Source: Prochlorococcus sp. AG-402-P18 (lineage in GTDB: Bacteria > Cyanobacteriota > Cyanobacteriia > PCC-6307 > Cyanobiaceae). From it: DNA of 64,000 nucleotides. The DNA is taken from NCBI GenBank assembly GCA_003216275.1, contig QCJC01000005.1, positions 1 to 64,000 of the forward strand, read 5' to 3'. The first letter of the stretch is position 1. Each line of letters opens with the position of its first letter. Made by a program: the position numbers and the translations under genes. This document shows, piece by piece, positions 6,992-21,090 of this stretch. The notes below the pieces were generated by a model. It saw nothing but the letters and a program-made list of their open reading frames with translations. It made no database searches and was not told where the DNA came from.

Positions 6992-8617
6992 ATGTCAAGC
7001 AGTAATTCCACTGTTTCATCTACCACAGGGAAAGTACCGCCAGTAGTACTAGCGATACTTGATGGTTGGGGATATAGGGATGAGAGTGAAGATAATGCAA
7101 TAAAACAGGCCTCTACTCCTGTAATGGATGCTCTATGGAATGCTTATCCACATACTCTGATTGAAGCAAGTGGTGCTGATGTTGGACTTCCAGATGATCA
7201 AATGGGGAACTCTGAAGTTGGACATTTAACAATTGGAGCAGGACGGATAATTCAACAAGAATTAGTTCGAATAACCAATACAGTTAAAGAAAAAAGATTA
7301 ATTTCCAACCCAGCATTAAATGCTTTCTCTCAAAGATTAAAAGAGAAAGGGGGTACTCTACACATAATGGGACTTTGCTCTGATGGAGGGGTTCATAGCC
7401 ACATCAATCATTTGTGCGGATTAATTGAATGGGCTTCAGAAAAAAAGCTTGAGAATGTCTCATTACATCTTTTTACTGATGGAAGAGATACCTCAGCGAA
7501 AAGCGCCTCAAAGTACCTCAAAAAAATTGAAGCAACAATTCATTCAACAGGTATAGGAGAAATTACCTCCATATGTGGGAGGTACTGGGCGATGGATAGA
7601 GATAATCGATGGGAAAGAACCTCCAAAGCATATGACTTGCTTACTAATCCAAGTTTTGAAATTAATGAGTTATCCATAGAAGCAAGTATAAATAAGAGCT
7701 ATGCAGAGGAAATAACTGATGAATTCTTAGAACCTATTCGATTCTCCAACTCATATCTTAAAGATGGAGACGGACTAATAGTTTTCAATTTCCGCCCTGA
7801 TAGAGCTCGGCAATTAGTTAAAGCAATCAAATTAGAAGATTTTGATGGCTTTACTAGGAAAAACAAAATAGATATTGATGTACTTACCTTCACTCAATAT
7901 GAATCAGGTCTTCCTGTCTCAGTTGCCTTCCCTCCTGAGCCTCTAAATGATTTATTAGGTCAAGTAGTTTCCTCTCATGGATTAAATCAATATCGAACTG
8001 CCGAAACAGAAAAATATCCACACGTAACTTACTTTCTAAATGGAGGGATTGAAAAACCTTTAAAAGGAGAAGTAAGGCACCTTGTGCCTTCTCCCAGAGT
8101 AGCTACATACGATTTACAGCCCGAAATGTCAGCAGACGAACTGACTGAGAGTTGCATCAATGCAATCAATAGTGGTATCTACTCTCTAGTGGTAATCAAT
8201 TTTGCTAATCCAGATATGGTTGGTCATTCAGGAATAATGTCAGCAGCAATCAAAGCCATAGAAAAAGTTGATTACTGCGTTGGAAAATTACTAAATTCAA
8301 CTGGAAAAATGGGAGGATCACTACTAATAACTGCTGATCATGGCAATTCCGAACTAATGCAAGGATCAGATGGCCAGCCCTGGACTGCCCATACAACTAA
8401 TCCTGTTCCAGTCATACTTATTGAAGGAGAAAAACGTAAATTAAAAGGATACGGAAATGATATCAAGCTTAGAGAGAGTGGTGGTGGGCTATCTGACTTG
8501 GCACCGACCCTTTTACATATACTAAATTTACCCAAACCTGATGCAATGACAGGTTCAAGTCTTATTGAACCTATTAATATGCCTAAAAAATCACCTCTTA
8601 TTCCTCAACCAGCTTAA
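6992..8617 (+). CDS. gpmI: 2,3-bisphosphoglycerate-independent phosphoglycerate mutase
   Basis: The 541-residue enzyme interconverts 3- and 2-phosphoglycerate using two Mn ions and a phosphoserine. The metal-binding [10 protein letters not shown] begins at residue 21. The nucleophile Ser74 lies in [22 protein letters not shown], the DRDNRWER segment, [12 protein letters not shown] and TADHGNSE follow in the usual order. The first 16 residues are a polar extension. ATG at 6992 is the only suitable start. secG follows after 3 bases, so the two are probably co-transcribed. Confidence 0.95.
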   Translation: MSSSNSTVSSTTGKVPPVVLAILDGWGYRDESEDNAIKQASTPVMDALWNAYPHTLIEASGADVGLPDDQMGNSEVGHLTIGAGRIIQQELVRITNTVKEKRLISNPALNAFSQRLKEKGGTLHIMGLCSDGGVHSHINHLCGLIEWASEKKLENVSLHLFTDGRDTSAKSASKYLKKIEATIHSTGIGEITSICGRYWAMDRDNRWERTSKAYDLLTNPSFEINELSIEASINKSYAEEITDEFLEPIRFSNSYLKDGDGLIVFNFRPDRARQLVKAIKLEDFDGFTRKNKIDIDVLTFTQYESGLPVSVAFPPEPLNDLLGQVVSSHGLNQYRTAETEKYPHVTYFLNGGIEKPLKGEVRHLVPSPRVATYDLQPEMSADELTESCINAINSGIYSLVVINFANPDMVGHSGIMSAAIKAIEKVDYCVGKLLNSTGKMGGSLLITADHGNSELMQGSDGQPWTAHTTNPVPVILIEGEKRKLKGYGNDIKLRESGGGLSDLAPTLLHILNLPKPDAMTGSSLIEPINMPKKSPLIPQPA

Positions 8618-8620
8618 ATA

Positions 8621-8851
8621 ATGATCATTTCTTTTCTATCTTGGGCTTGGGTGATTTCAGGCATTCTTTTAATATTGCTAGTGCTTCTTCATAGCCCAAA
8701 AGGTGATGGAATGGGAGGACTAGCTTCAAGTGGAAGTTCTATGTTTACAAGCGCAAGCAGTGCCGAATCAACACTTAATCGCGCCACTTGGACATGTCTT
8801 ATATTCTTTTTGACTGTTGCCGTCATACTTAGTGCTGGCTGGTTAAAATAG
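8621..8851 (+). CDS. secG: Preprotein translocase subunit SecG
   Basis: The 76-residue protein has two hydrophobic segments (about residues 2-22 and 55-74). They flank a Gly/Ser-rich cytoplasmic loop with HSPKGDGMGGLASSGSSMF, which is the SecG signature. SecG is the small non-essential partner of SecYE in the membrane channel. The gene begins 3 bases after gpmI and is followed by a convergent terminator region before groEL. This gpmI-secG arrangement is usual in marine cyanobacteria. Confidence 0.92.
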   Translation: MIISFLSWAWVISGILLILLVLLHSPKGDGMGGLASSGSSMFTSASSAESTLNRATWTCLIFFLTVAVILSAGWLK

Positions 8852-8981
8852 ATAAGATTCGTTTAAATTTTAGTAATTAATTTAATTAAAATTATCAAGC
8901 ATTTTCAGTAGTAATTTCTATCATATAAATCTTTCTATTCCTTATAAAAAAGTATATCTTATCTGATTAATCTATAAAAAA

Positions 8982-9008
8982 GGGGAGAAAGCTGATAGCA
9001 ATCTCCCC
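8982..9008 (-). terminator. Rho-independent terminator of groES-groEL
   Basis: On the minus strand GGGGAGA (9008-9002) pairs with TCTCCCC (8988-8982) across a 13-base loop and is followed at once by a run of Ts (the A-run at 8976-8981). It lies 29 bases beyond the groEL stop. The plus-strand reading is followed by a C/T-rich stretch and could also slow secG transcripts. Confidence 0.8.
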
Positions 9009-9036
9009 CTTCTCTTCTTTAATTAGTATTTAGAGT

Positions 9037-12741
<3,705 letters not shown>

Positions 12742-12797
12742 GAGTTTTTGTTTCTGTTCAATTACCTTCACTCAACGTTTTTCTAAATCCTTAAGAA

Positions 12798-13205
12798 ATG
12801 TCTTTAACTCTCCGAGTGCTTGCTCCTGATCAGAGCGTATTTGACGATACTGCTGATGAAATAATACTTCCAAGTACTACTGGTCTATTGGGAGTTTTAC
12901 CTGGTCACATTTCAATGGTTACTGCTATTGATTTTGGTGTCTTAAGAGTTTTGAAAAATGGCAATTGGGACTCAATTGCCTTAACTGGAGGTTTTGCAGA
13001 AGTTGAATCTAATGAAGTTACGGTTTTAGTAAATAAAGCTGAGATGGGAAAAAATATTGATTCAGTTAAAGCTGAGGCTGAATTAGAACAAGCCAAAAAC
13101 CAACTAAGCCTAGCTGAGGATAAAAAAAATACCCCCGAGAAAATCAAAGCAAAAGAGACTTTGAGTAAAGCAAAGGCTTGGTTTCTCGCATCAAAATCAA
13201 ATTAA
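12798..13205 (+). CDS. atpC: ATP synthase F1 epsilon subunit
   Basis: The 135-residue subunit has the N-terminal beta-barrel (LTLRVLAPDQSVFDDTADEI, then LPSTTGLLGVLPGHISMVTA) and a C-terminal helical hairpin rich in Lys, Glu and Ala. It joins gamma to the c-ring and can inhibit ATP hydrolysis. It follows atpD and is closed by a clear hairpin terminator 25 bases after the stop. Length is normal. Confidence 0.95.
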   Translation: MSLTLRVLAPDQSVFDDTADEIILPSTTGLLGVLPGHISMVTAIDFGVLRVLKNGNWDSIALTGGFAEVESNEVTVLVNKAEMGKNIDSVKAEAELEQAKNQLSLAEDKKNTPEKIKAKETLSKAKAWFLASKSN

Positions 13206-13229
13206 ATTTGATACGAAAATTCTTTATTT

Positions 13230-13261
13230 CCCTAAGCAAAATATATTTGCTAAGGGATTTT

Positions 13262-13263
<2 letters not shown>
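13230..13263 (+). terminator. Rho-independent terminator of atpD-atpC
   Basis: CCCTAAGCAAA (13230-13240) pairs with TTTGCTAAGGG (13246-13256) with a single A:A mismatch, and ATTTTTT follows. The T-run overlaps the last codons of the convergent PSRP-3 gene, so the terminator reaches into its coding sequence. Confidence 0.85.
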
Positions 13264-13783
<520 letters not shown>

Positions 13784-13967
13784 CTAACAAAGACCTAACT
13801 TAACAGGAACAAGGACCTATTTGAATTACAAGAGTGAGAATCCAAAAGTTTTCTACTTTTTAATATTGATTAAATTATTAAACAGAGAAAAACATTTGAA
13901 TATATTCATGAAATGCGAAACTTAAAAATGATTAGTTTTCCTTAGAAGCTCATTGAAGTAAATCTAA

Positions 13968-15287
13968 TTATTTTTCCAAATCAACCAAATTCTTAGCAGC
14001 ATGACTACTCAATATCTCCATAGAATGTTTTGTTACTAGAACATCGTCCTCAATGCGAATTCCAATCCCCTTCCATCTTTCATCTATCTCTGGCTGTCCC
14101 ATTGGGACTGCTAGCCGATCACTAATATAAATTCCAGGTTCAACCGTCAAAACCATTCCAGGTTCAAGATTTAAAGGATAATCACCTAGCCTATATGCAC
14201 CTACGTCATGAACATCGAGACCCAACCAATGCCCTGTTCGATGCATATACAGGTGAGCATAAGCTTCTTGTTCAATAATCGAATCCACATCCCCAGCAAG
14301 CAAGCCAATGTCAACCAATCCCTCAACAAGGTGTCTCAAGGCTGTCAGATGTACATTCTCAGCGTTGTCACCAGGGCGAACACATTCAATTGCGGCTTTT
14401 TGAGCTTCAAGAATAATTTCATATAAAGCCTTTTGTTCTCCAGAGAACCTGCCATTAACTGGAAAGGTTCTTGTTATGTCACCATTGTAGTAATCATTCA
14501 AAGAGCAACCTGCATCTATCAAGACAAGATCTCCATCTCTGATTTGTGAATTATTTGCCGTGTAATGAAGAACACATGCATTATCACCAGAAGCAACTAT
14601 TGATCCATAAGCAGGTCCTCGAGCCCCTTTTTCAAGAAAACACTTTTCTATTTGCGCTTGCAAATCTCTCTCATTCATCCCTGGGCGAGCAAATTCCCTA
14701 ACGAGTTCATGAGCCTCTGCTGAGATTTTTGAAGCAATTCGCATGCGTTCTATTTCAAAACTATCCTTTCTAAGTCTCATATCATGAAGTATTGGGCAAG
14801 GCGCAATCATTGAGAATGGGACAAAGCCACTTCTTGGAAGCTTTTGTAAATGTTCCGACCAAATCTTTAAAATCAACGGTTCCAAATTTGGATGTTTCCC
14901 AACTCGAAAAGCAATTCCTTCAGCGCCCTCTAAATAATTGGACAAAAGACTTGGTAACTCATTTAAAGGATGAGCTAGATCAACATCGAAATCATCTAAA
15001 GCTCCTTTTGTTCCCCATCTAAAACCTGTCCAAACTTCTGCCGCAGACTCTTTAGGTAAGACGAATAGTACATATTGTTCTCCCTTGGGTTTATGAGGTA
15101 AAAACAAAGCCACTGCATTTGGCTCATCAAAACCAGTTAAGTACCAAAAATCGCTATTTTGCCTGAATGGATACTCACAGTCTGCATGATGAGTAACTAA
15201 TTCTGCGGCAGGAATAATGGCCGCATAAGAACCTAAATGTGACAAAAATATGTTTCTACGCCGACGAAAAATGTTTGATTCAGCCAC
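13968..15287 (-). CDS. pepP: Xaa-Pro aminopeptidase (aminopeptidase P, M24B)
   Basis: The 439-residue enzyme removes N-terminal residues preceding proline. The N-terminal domain carries RQNSDFWYLTGFDEPNAVAL. The pita-bread catalytic domain shows the metal ligands in order: LVLIDAGCSLNDYYNGDITR (two Asp), THxL-type loop around HRTGHWLGLDVHDVG (His), VLTVEPGIY (Glu) and IGIRIEDDVLVT (Glu). The frame starts with ATG at 15285-15287. It stands alone and is divergent from the CNNM gene with about 100 bases between. Length is normal for the PepP subgroup. Confidence 0.95.
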   Translation of the reverse strand: MAESNIFRRRRNIFLSHLGSYAAIIPAAELVTHHADCEYPFRQNSDFWYLTGFDEPNAVALFLPHKPKGEQYVLFVLPKESAAEVWTGFRWGTKGALDDFDVDLAHPLNELPSLLSNYLEGAEGIAFRVGKHPNLEPLILKIWSEHLQKLPRSGFVPFSMIAPCPILHDMRLRKDSFEIERMRIASKISAEAHELVREFARPGMNERDLQAQIEKCFLEKGARGPAYGSIVASGDNACVLHYTANNSQIRDGDLVLIDAGCSLNDYYNGDITRTFPVNGRFSGEQKALYEIILEAQKAAIECVRPGDNAENVHLTALRHLVEGLVDIGLLAGDVDSIIEQEAYAHLYMHRTGHWLGLDVHDVGAYRLGDYPLNLEPGMVLTVEPGIYISDRLAVPMGQPEIDERWKGIGIRIEDDVLVTKHSMEILSSHAAKNLVDLEK

Positions 15288-15383
15288 AAAAATACTCCTA
15301 TTTACTCTTTAGGATGGCAAGAGAACTAACTTAGTGGAAAAATAAAAGCAAAAGATCCTTACTATTTAAAAAATCTCTAGGGG

Positions 15384-16376
15384 ATGAGCCAAGACATTCT
15401 GCTCTTAACTGCTCTTGTTGCAGTTGTTTTAATAGGTTCTGCTATGTGCTCAGGGATAGAAGCAGCATTGTTAGCGGTCAACCCATTACGTGTACATGAA
15501 CTTGCTAGAAGAAGTCCAAAAGTACTAGGAGCTAGAAGATTAGAAAAATTACGTCACAGACTGGGAAGGACTTTAACCGTAGTAACAATTGCAAATAACA
15601 GTTTCAATATTTTTGGAAGTTTGATGGTTGGTAGTTACGCAAGTTTCATATTCCAAAATAAGATCGGATATTTAATGCCAATATTTTCCATTGGCTTAAC
15701 AGTTCTTGTTTTACTTCTTGGAGAAATTGTACCCAAAGCTCTTGGTACAAGGCTTGCATTGCAAATCAGTTTAACTAGCGCTCCTATCCTTGATTTATTA
15801 AGCATAATAATGCGACCATTGCTAATATTTCTTGAACGTCTACTACCCATTATTACTGCCAAGAGCGAGCTAACAACTGATGAAGAGGAAATCAGGCAAA
15901 TGGCTAAACTTGGTTCTCAAATAGGCCAAATAGAAGCTGACGAAGCTGCAATGATATCCAAAGTTTTCCAGTTAAATGATCTTACTGCTAAAGATCTAAT
16001 GACTCCAAGAGTTGCTGCTCCAACACTCCCAGGAAGAGTTTCACTCAAATCTGTTAAGTCAAACTTATTAGAGAATAATTCAACATGGTGGGTAGTATTA
16101 GGTGAAGAAGTCGACAAGGTAGTAGGTGTTGCTAATCGTGAAAAACTGTTAACTTCTTTACTTCAAGGAAACTCTCATTTGACTCCTTACGATCTAAGCG
16201 AGAAAGTAGAGTTTGTACCAGAAATGATTCGAGTAGATAGACTTCTCCTGGGCTTTAATGATGATAAAAACGGAGTCAGAGTCGTGGTAGATGAATTAGG
16301 AGGTTTTGTTGGATTAATAGGTGCGGAAGCCGTGTTAGCAGTTTTAGCTGGTTGGTGGAGGAAATCTAATAAATGA
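15384..16376 (+). CDS. CNNM/CorB-like membrane protein with CBS pair
   Basis: The 330-residue protein has a CNNM (DUF21) transmembrane domain in residues about 5-165, with the conserved small-residue motifs CSGIEAALLAVN and TVVTIANNSFNIFGS and the segment LGEIVPKALG. A CBS-domain pair follows (about 190-320: AKDLMTPR, later VVVDELGGFVGLIG). The C-terminal CorC_HlyC domain found in longer relatives is absent. Relatives take part in Mg2+ or Na+ transport; the substrate here is inferred only. Its stop overlaps the start of the GTPase gene by four bases (ATGA). Confidence 0.85.
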   Translation: MSQDILLLTALVAVVLIGSAMCSGIEAALLAVNPLRVHELARRSPKVLGARRLEKLRHRLGRTLTVVTIANNSFNIFGSLMVGSYASFIFQNKIGYLMPIFSIGLTVLVLLLGEIVPKALGTRLALQISLTSAPILDLLSIIMRPLLIFLERLLPIITAKSELTTDEEEIRQMAKLGSQIGQIEADEAAMISKVFQLNDLTAKDLMTPRVAAPTLPGRVSLKSVKSNLLENNSTWWVVLGEEVDKVVGVANREKLLTSLLQGNSHLTPYDLSEKVEFVPEMIRVDRLLLGFNDDKNGVRVVVDELGGFVGLIGAEAVLAVLAGWWRKSNK

Positions 16377-17695
16377 TTAACAAAAAAAACGTACCTGAAA
16401 AATGCAAGTTTTTGCTTAGTCAATGGAAAGAGAATTTAAATCTAACTAATTATGAAAAAACAAAATTCAAAGATATTTTAAATCAACTTGATTTTCAAAT
16501 AAAAAAGTTAGATAAAAAAGAACTACAGGTTTCAGTATATGGCCGAGTTGGAGTTGGTAAATCAAGCTTATTAAATGCCTTAATCGAAAAGCAAGTTTTT
16601 CCAACAGATATAATTAACGGTAATACTAAGACACTGAAATCCTATAAATGGAGCAAAAGGTTTAAAACCCTAAATAAAGTTGAGCTCATAGACTCTCCTG
16701 GTATAGATGAAATAAATAATGCTAATAAAGAAGAGCTGAATTTTCATAATGTATTAGATACAGATTTAATTCTTTTTGTAATTGATAGTGACATAACATG
16801 CATCGAATTGAATTACATAGAAGAACTTTTAAGGTATGACAAACCTATACTCTTAGTCTTAAATCGTTGTGATCAATGGAACTCAAAAGAGGCAAAATTA
16901 ATCCTTTCAAGTATCCACAAAAAATTATCATTTTACGAAAATAAGCTTAAAATTGCGCTCGTAGCATCATCTCCAAGGGAAGCAATAATAAAAACTGACG
17001 GTAAAGTCAGAAGCAAGCAGAAATCTCCTAAAGTAGACATACTAAAGAGGGAGCTTAAAGATATTATTAATGACAGTGGTGAATTATTCCTGTGTATCAA
17101 TAGTCTAAGAATTGCAGACCAATTCTACAAATTACTTAAGGAAAATCGATTACTAAAAAAGAAAGAAGCAGCTCAAAGTCTAATTGGTAAATATGCAACT
17201 TTAAAAGCCTCTGGAGTAGCAATCAATCCATTTCTAATGATTGATCTTATTACTGGTCTTGCTTGTGATAGTGCCCTAGTTATCCAATTAAGTAAATTAT
17301 ATGGTTTAGAAGTAGGTGGTCCCTCCGCTAGACAATTAGTCAAGAAGCTTAGTTTACAAAATTCATTACTGGGGGGAGCACAGATAGGCATCCAAGTTAC
17401 TTTAAATATTTTCAAACAGATACTAATCCTTGCTGCACCTCTTACTGGAGGATTAAGCCTTGCACCCACTGCTCCGATCGCTATTGCTCAAATATTTCTT
17501 GCTATTCATGCGACAAAGCTAATAGGACGTCTCGCAGCTTATAAATTTCTAATTGGTACAAATAGAAATGATGGAAAGCCTCGGCTAATGTTGAACTATC
17601 TTCTCAAAAAAAATGCAGACTTAAGAATTATGCTTGGTGGTTTTAGATTACTCGCATCAAATATGGACAAAAATAAAAATTTTTTATTGCCATGA
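16373..17695 (+). CDS. Era/YcjF-type GTPase with DUF697-like membrane tail
   Basis: The 440-residue protein has a G domain with G1 GRVGVGKS at residues 57-64, G3 LIDSPGIDE near residue 105 and G4 LNRCDQW near 162. The C-terminal third is helical and hydrophobic, with segments such as IFKQILILAAPLTGG and AQIFLAIHATKLIG, as in DUF697 proteins of cyanobacteria and plastids. The exact role is unknown; relatives are membrane-associated GTPases. It overlaps the upstream CNNM gene and the downstream nadD gene by four bases each (ATGA), implying coupled translation. Confidence 0.85.
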   Translation: MINKKNVPEKCKFLLSQWKENLNLTNYEKTKFKDILNQLDFQIKKLDKKELQVSVYGRVGVGKSSLLNALIEKQVFPTDIINGNTKTLKSYKWSKRFKTLNKVELIDSPGIDEINNANKEELNFHNVLDTDLILFVIDSDITCIELNYIEELLRYDKPILLVLNRCDQWNSKEAKLILSSIHKKLSFYENKLKIALVASSPREAIIKTDGKVRSKQKSPKVDILKRELKDIINDSGELFLCINSLRIADQFYKLLKENRLLKKKEAAQSLIGKYATLKASGVAINPFLMIDLITGLACDSALVIQLSKLYGLEVGGPSARQLVKKLSLQNSLLGGAQIGIQVTLNIFKQILILAAPLTGGLSLAPTAPIAIAQIFLAIHATKLIGRLAAYKFLIGTNRNDGKPRLMLNYLLKKNADLRIMLGGFRLLASNMDKNKNFLLP

Positions 17696-18279
17696 AAGCA
17701 AAGATAAATTCTATCGCCTTATTTGGGACAAGCGCTGATCCACCTACTTTGGGTCACCAGGCTTTGTTGAGTGAGTTAACAAAAGTTTTTCCAAGAGTTA
17801 TTACTTGGGCAAGTGATAACCCTGATAAAAAGCATCAAATTCCACTTCTAAAAAGAACTGAGCTTTTAAGAATTCTGGTAAAGAAAATCTCGCACCCTAA
17901 ATTAGAGCTAGTTCAAGATCTGAGTAGTCCACGGACAATTCATACGCTAAAAAAAGCTTTACAACTATGGCCTGATGCAAGTTTTAGTTTTGTAATTGGT
18001 AGTGATTTAGCTGTTCAAATTCCAAGGTGGCTTAATGCTAAGTCTGTTTTAAATAAAGCAAAAATAGCTATCGCTATTAGAGATGGATGGCCTATTAGCG
18101 ATAACCAATTAGAAGAGATTAAAAAGCTTGGTGGAGAAATTGATCTATTACCTTTTAAGGTACCAGGATCATCTAGTTCAAATTTCAGAGAAAAACCTCA
18201 AGAAGCTTTAGTTCCCTCTGAGCTTATTCCCACACTACTTGAAGAAAATTTATACGGTTTAGCCGATAATAGAAAATGA
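17692..18279 (+). CDS. nadD: Nicotinate-nucleotide adenylyltransferase
   Basis: The 195-residue nucleotidyltransferase makes deamido-NAD from nicotinate mononucleotide and ATP. The N-terminal motif ALFGTSADPPTLGHQALL corresponds to GxFDPxHxGH, with the first His of the pair replaced by Thr. FVIGSDLAVQIPRW and the C-terminal GSSSSNFREK (ISSTxIR-like) complete the site. It overlaps the GTPase and nadE genes by four bases at each end. Next-step enzyme nadE follows directly, which supports the assignment over other nucleotidyltransferases such as CoaD. Confidence 0.9.
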   Translation: MKAKINSIALFGTSADPPTLGHQALLSELTKVFPRVITWASDNPDKKHQIPLLKRTELLRILVKKISHPKLELVQDLSSPRTIHTLKKALQLWPDASFSFVIGSDLAVQIPRWLNAKSVLNKAKIAIAIRDGWPISDNQLEEIKKLGGEIDLLPFKVPGSSSSNFREKPQEALVPSELIPTLLEENLYGLADNRK

Positions 18280-19976
18280 AATTAGCACTAGTCCAACTCA
18301 ATCCAGTGATTGGAGATCTTGCTGGTAATGCGGATAAAATTTTTGATGTATGCAAAAACATCAACTATAACGATGTTGATTTAGTAATAACACCCGAGTT
18401 ATCTCTTATTGGCTACCCTCCAAAAGATTTATTATTCAATCCAATTATTTTTGAAGAGGAAAAAAATGTTCTAAATAATCTAAGTAAAAAATTAAATAAT
18501 CTTAGCCGAAACTTATCTGTATTAATTGGCATCGCAGAACCTACTCCAGATATAAAAATTCCTAAGCTCTATAATTCAGTTGTTATTTTAGAGAAAGGAA
18601 TTTGGAGAGTAGTAGCAAGGAAGCAACTCCTACCGACTTATGATGTTTTTGATGAAAAACGTTATTTCCGCCCTGCAGATAATAGTAGTATTTTAAATTT
18701 GAATTTTCACGAAAAAAGTTGGAGAATTGGAATAACAATTTGTGAAGACATATGGGTAGAGGAAAGCTTACAAAATGAAAAAATCCTAGGAAAAGATCCA
18801 ATCGAATCTCTAGAAAAAGAAAAGTTGGATTTCCTTATCAATCTTTCAGCTTCTCCCTTTATCCAATCAAAAAGTTTTTTACGACAACAAATAGCAGCCA
18901 AAGCAGCTATTCGTCTCTCATGCCCTGTAATCTATGTCAACCAAGTAGGAGGTAATGATGAACTGATCTTTGACGGTTCTAGTTTTACTCTTGATAAAGA
19001 AGGCAAGTTACAACAAGAGCTCCCGGCCTTTGAAGAATCAGTTGCTCTTTGTGACATAAGCTCACTCAAGCAACAATCTTCTATATTAAGTACATATCCA
19101 TCATCACAAGAAGTACTTTTTAGAGCTTTAGTTCTTGGAGTTAAAGACTATGCAAAAAAATGTAATTTCAATACTGCCATTATTGGATTAAGTGGGGGGA
19201 TCGACTCAGCTCTAGTAGCAACTATTGCCGTAGCAGCTTTAGGTATTTCTAAAGTACACGCAATTTTGATGCCATCTCCATGGAGTTCATTAGGCTCTGT
19301 CACAGATGCAACCAAATTAGCTGAACGACTTCGGATAGATCATCAAAAGATTCCTATTTCAGATGTAATGAATAGTTTTAATGATGTTTTATCCAATTCT
19401 ACATGGGGGATCCCAACTGGTATAACTGCTGAAAATCTACAATCTCGTATTAGAGGAACAATATTGATGGCTCTAGCAAATCAAAAAAAGCATTTACTTC
19501 TATCCACAGGAAACAAATCAGAACTAGCCGTAGGATATTGCACCCTTTACGGAGACATGAATGGTGGTTTGTCCGTAATTGGAGATCTTTATAAAACAAG
19601 TGTGTTTGAATTATGTAATTGGATAGATAGTAAGTCATCATCCAGTTGTAGAAATGATTTCTTTCTCCCTGACAAAGGACAAATCATAGGCTCTGCAATA
19701 AGAAACAAACCTCCCAGTGCTGAATTACGACCAGAGCAATTAGATAGTGACTCTTTACCTGATTATTTCATTCTTGATCCAATACTAAAAGGATTGATTG
19801 AGCACCGTTTCCCAACTGAAGTTTTAATAGAAAAAGGGTTTGATAAGAAAGTCATTAATAAGGTAGTCAACTTATTAAAGAACGCTGAATTCAAACGTTA
19901 TCAAGCACCCCCTTTATTAAAAATTAGTAATCAAGCTTTTGGGAGTGGCTGGAAACAACCAATAGCCTCAAGATAA
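18276..19976 (+). CDS. nadE: Glutamine-dependent NAD+ synthetase
   Basis: The 566-residue two-domain enzyme amidates deamido-NAD. The N-terminal nitrilase-type glutaminase domain (about 1-260) shows VITPELSLIGYPPKDLL (catalytic Glu), VARKQLLPTYDVFDEKRYF (Lys) and ITICEDIW (Cys). The synthetase domain has the ATP loop SGGIDSA at residues 306-312, then LLSTGNKSELAVGYCTLYGD. It is the fourth gene of a chain linked by four-base overlaps and encodes the step after nadD. It converges on the DUF3326 gene across 22 bases. Confidence 0.95.
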   Translation: MKLALVQLNPVIGDLAGNADKIFDVCKNINYNDVDLVITPELSLIGYPPKDLLFNPIIFEEEKNVLNNLSKKLNNLSRNLSVLIGIAEPTPDIKIPKLYNSVVILEKGIWRVVARKQLLPTYDVFDEKRYFRPADNSSILNLNFHEKSWRIGITICEDIWVEESLQNEKILGKDPIESLEKEKLDFLINLSASPFIQSKSFLRQQIAAKAAIRLSCPVIYVNQVGGNDELIFDGSSFTLDKEGKLQQELPAFEESVALCDISSLKQQSSILSTYPSSQEVLFRALVLGVKDYAKKCNFNTAIIGLSGGIDSALVATIAVAALGISKVHAILMPSPWSSLGSVTDATKLAERLRIDHQKIPISDVMNSFNDVLSNSTWGIPTGITAENLQSRIRGTILMALANQKKHLLLSTGNKSELAVGYCTLYGDMNGGLSVIGDLYKTSVFELCNWIDSKSSSSCRNDFFLPDKGQIIGSAIRNKPPSAELRPEQLDSDSLPDYFILDPILKGLIEHRFPTEVLIEKGFDKKVINKVVNLLKNAEFKRYQAPPLLKISNQAFGSGWKQPIASR

Positions 19977-19998
19977 ATCCTATGATTTTATTTTATTC

Positions 19999-21090
19999 TC
20001 AATTCAATTCCTTGATACCCTCAACTGGTCTAAGTAGAGACTTAATATTAATCCCCTGGCGTAAAGCGGTTATCAGTCCTGCAGCCTCTAAATAATTAGA
20101 GGCATACAAAATATGCTCACGACTTAAACAATCTAGTCTCATCTTTTCAGAACTGACATCTAATACTCCTTGATTAGAAACTATTATCAAAGGAATAAAT
20201 TTTTCTATACAAGACAAAACCGCTTCGCCACCTAATGCACCCTGTGGAACAACAGCGGCACCTAAATTACTATTAGTTAATAAAGATTTTTCTGTAGTTT
20301 TCATGGCTGACTTGAAAATCAGATCCGGAGCTCGACTAAGGCCAACTAAAACACTTTGCAAAAATGTATACCCTATCTCCTCTCCAGAGGTTCTAGGATC
20401 TAGATCATAATTAACTGGTAGGGGTGCTAAACCCGGTGCATGTGCACATGGAATCATTAAATGTTTTACAAGGAAATGACTTATAATAGCTTCGGCTCCA
20501 GAAATAACATCTACACCATTGCCTTGTCGATAAAGTTTAGTTTCTAACTCGTCACTATCGTCAGGGAAGCGGGTGATCACAGCAATTGCTGTTGAGCCAG
20601 CTTGCTTAAGTTTTTCAGCTCCTCGTAAAAGAACATCTGGTTCTTCGATATTTCCCCAACTAGAACCACTTAAACCTTTTTTCAGATTAATTCGTATAGC
20701 TCTTTCAGTTGTAATTGATGGGCCGATATCCAGCCCTAGACTTGCGACACATCCGTCAGCAACTTGTAGATGTCTTTTCTTTAAATCAACCTCTAGGCCT
20801 GCATCTAATAATAAACCTACTTTTTGTTTCCTTACTGGTTTTAAAAATACTTCACCAGCAGCAAAAAGATTCAAACTATAGCCTTCTATATATTGAATAC
20901 GAGAATCAGGCCAATATAAAGAACCACCATTCATAACATTGGGATGAGTTATTAAACATTCGCTAGCAGACGCCAATAATCTTGCAGCAGGAATCGCATC
21001 ACCTGCATACCCACCAATATCACAACCTATACCAGTAGGGATAATCAACAATGTTGGCAAAGGATCAGTACTAGGCATAAGAGCAGTCAA
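19999..21090 (-). CDS. DUF3326 family protein
   Basis: The 363-residue protein matches DUF3326, conserved in cyanobacteria and plant plastids and of unknown function. Recognisable parts are the N-terminal LIIPTGIGCDIGGYAGDAIP, HPNVMNGGSLYWPD, and the C-terminal NPQGxLGGEAVLS-like stretch (here VVPQGALGGEAVLSC). It appears soluble. The start overlaps the stop of the upstream 75-residue gene by four bases (21087-21090), so the two are probably translated together, possibly as a tail of the atp transcript. Confidence 0.8.
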   Translation of the reverse strand: MTALMPSTDPLPTLLIIPTGIGCDIGGYAGDAIPAARLLASASECLITHPNVMNGGSLYWPDSRIQYIEGYSLNLFAAGEVFLKPVRKQKVGLLLDAGLEVDLKKRHLQVADGCVASLGLDIGPSITTERAIRINLKKGLSGSSWGNIEEPDVLLRGAEKLKQAGSTAIAVITRFPDDSDELETKLYRQGNGVDVISGAEAIISHFLVKHLMIPCAHAPGLAPLPVNYDLDPRTSGEEIGYTFLQSVLVGLSRAPDLIFKSAMKTTEKSLLTNSNLGAAVVPQGALGGEAVLSCIEKFIPLIIVSNQGVLDVSSEKMRLDCLSREHILYASNYLEAAGLITALRQGINIKSLLRPVEGIKELN

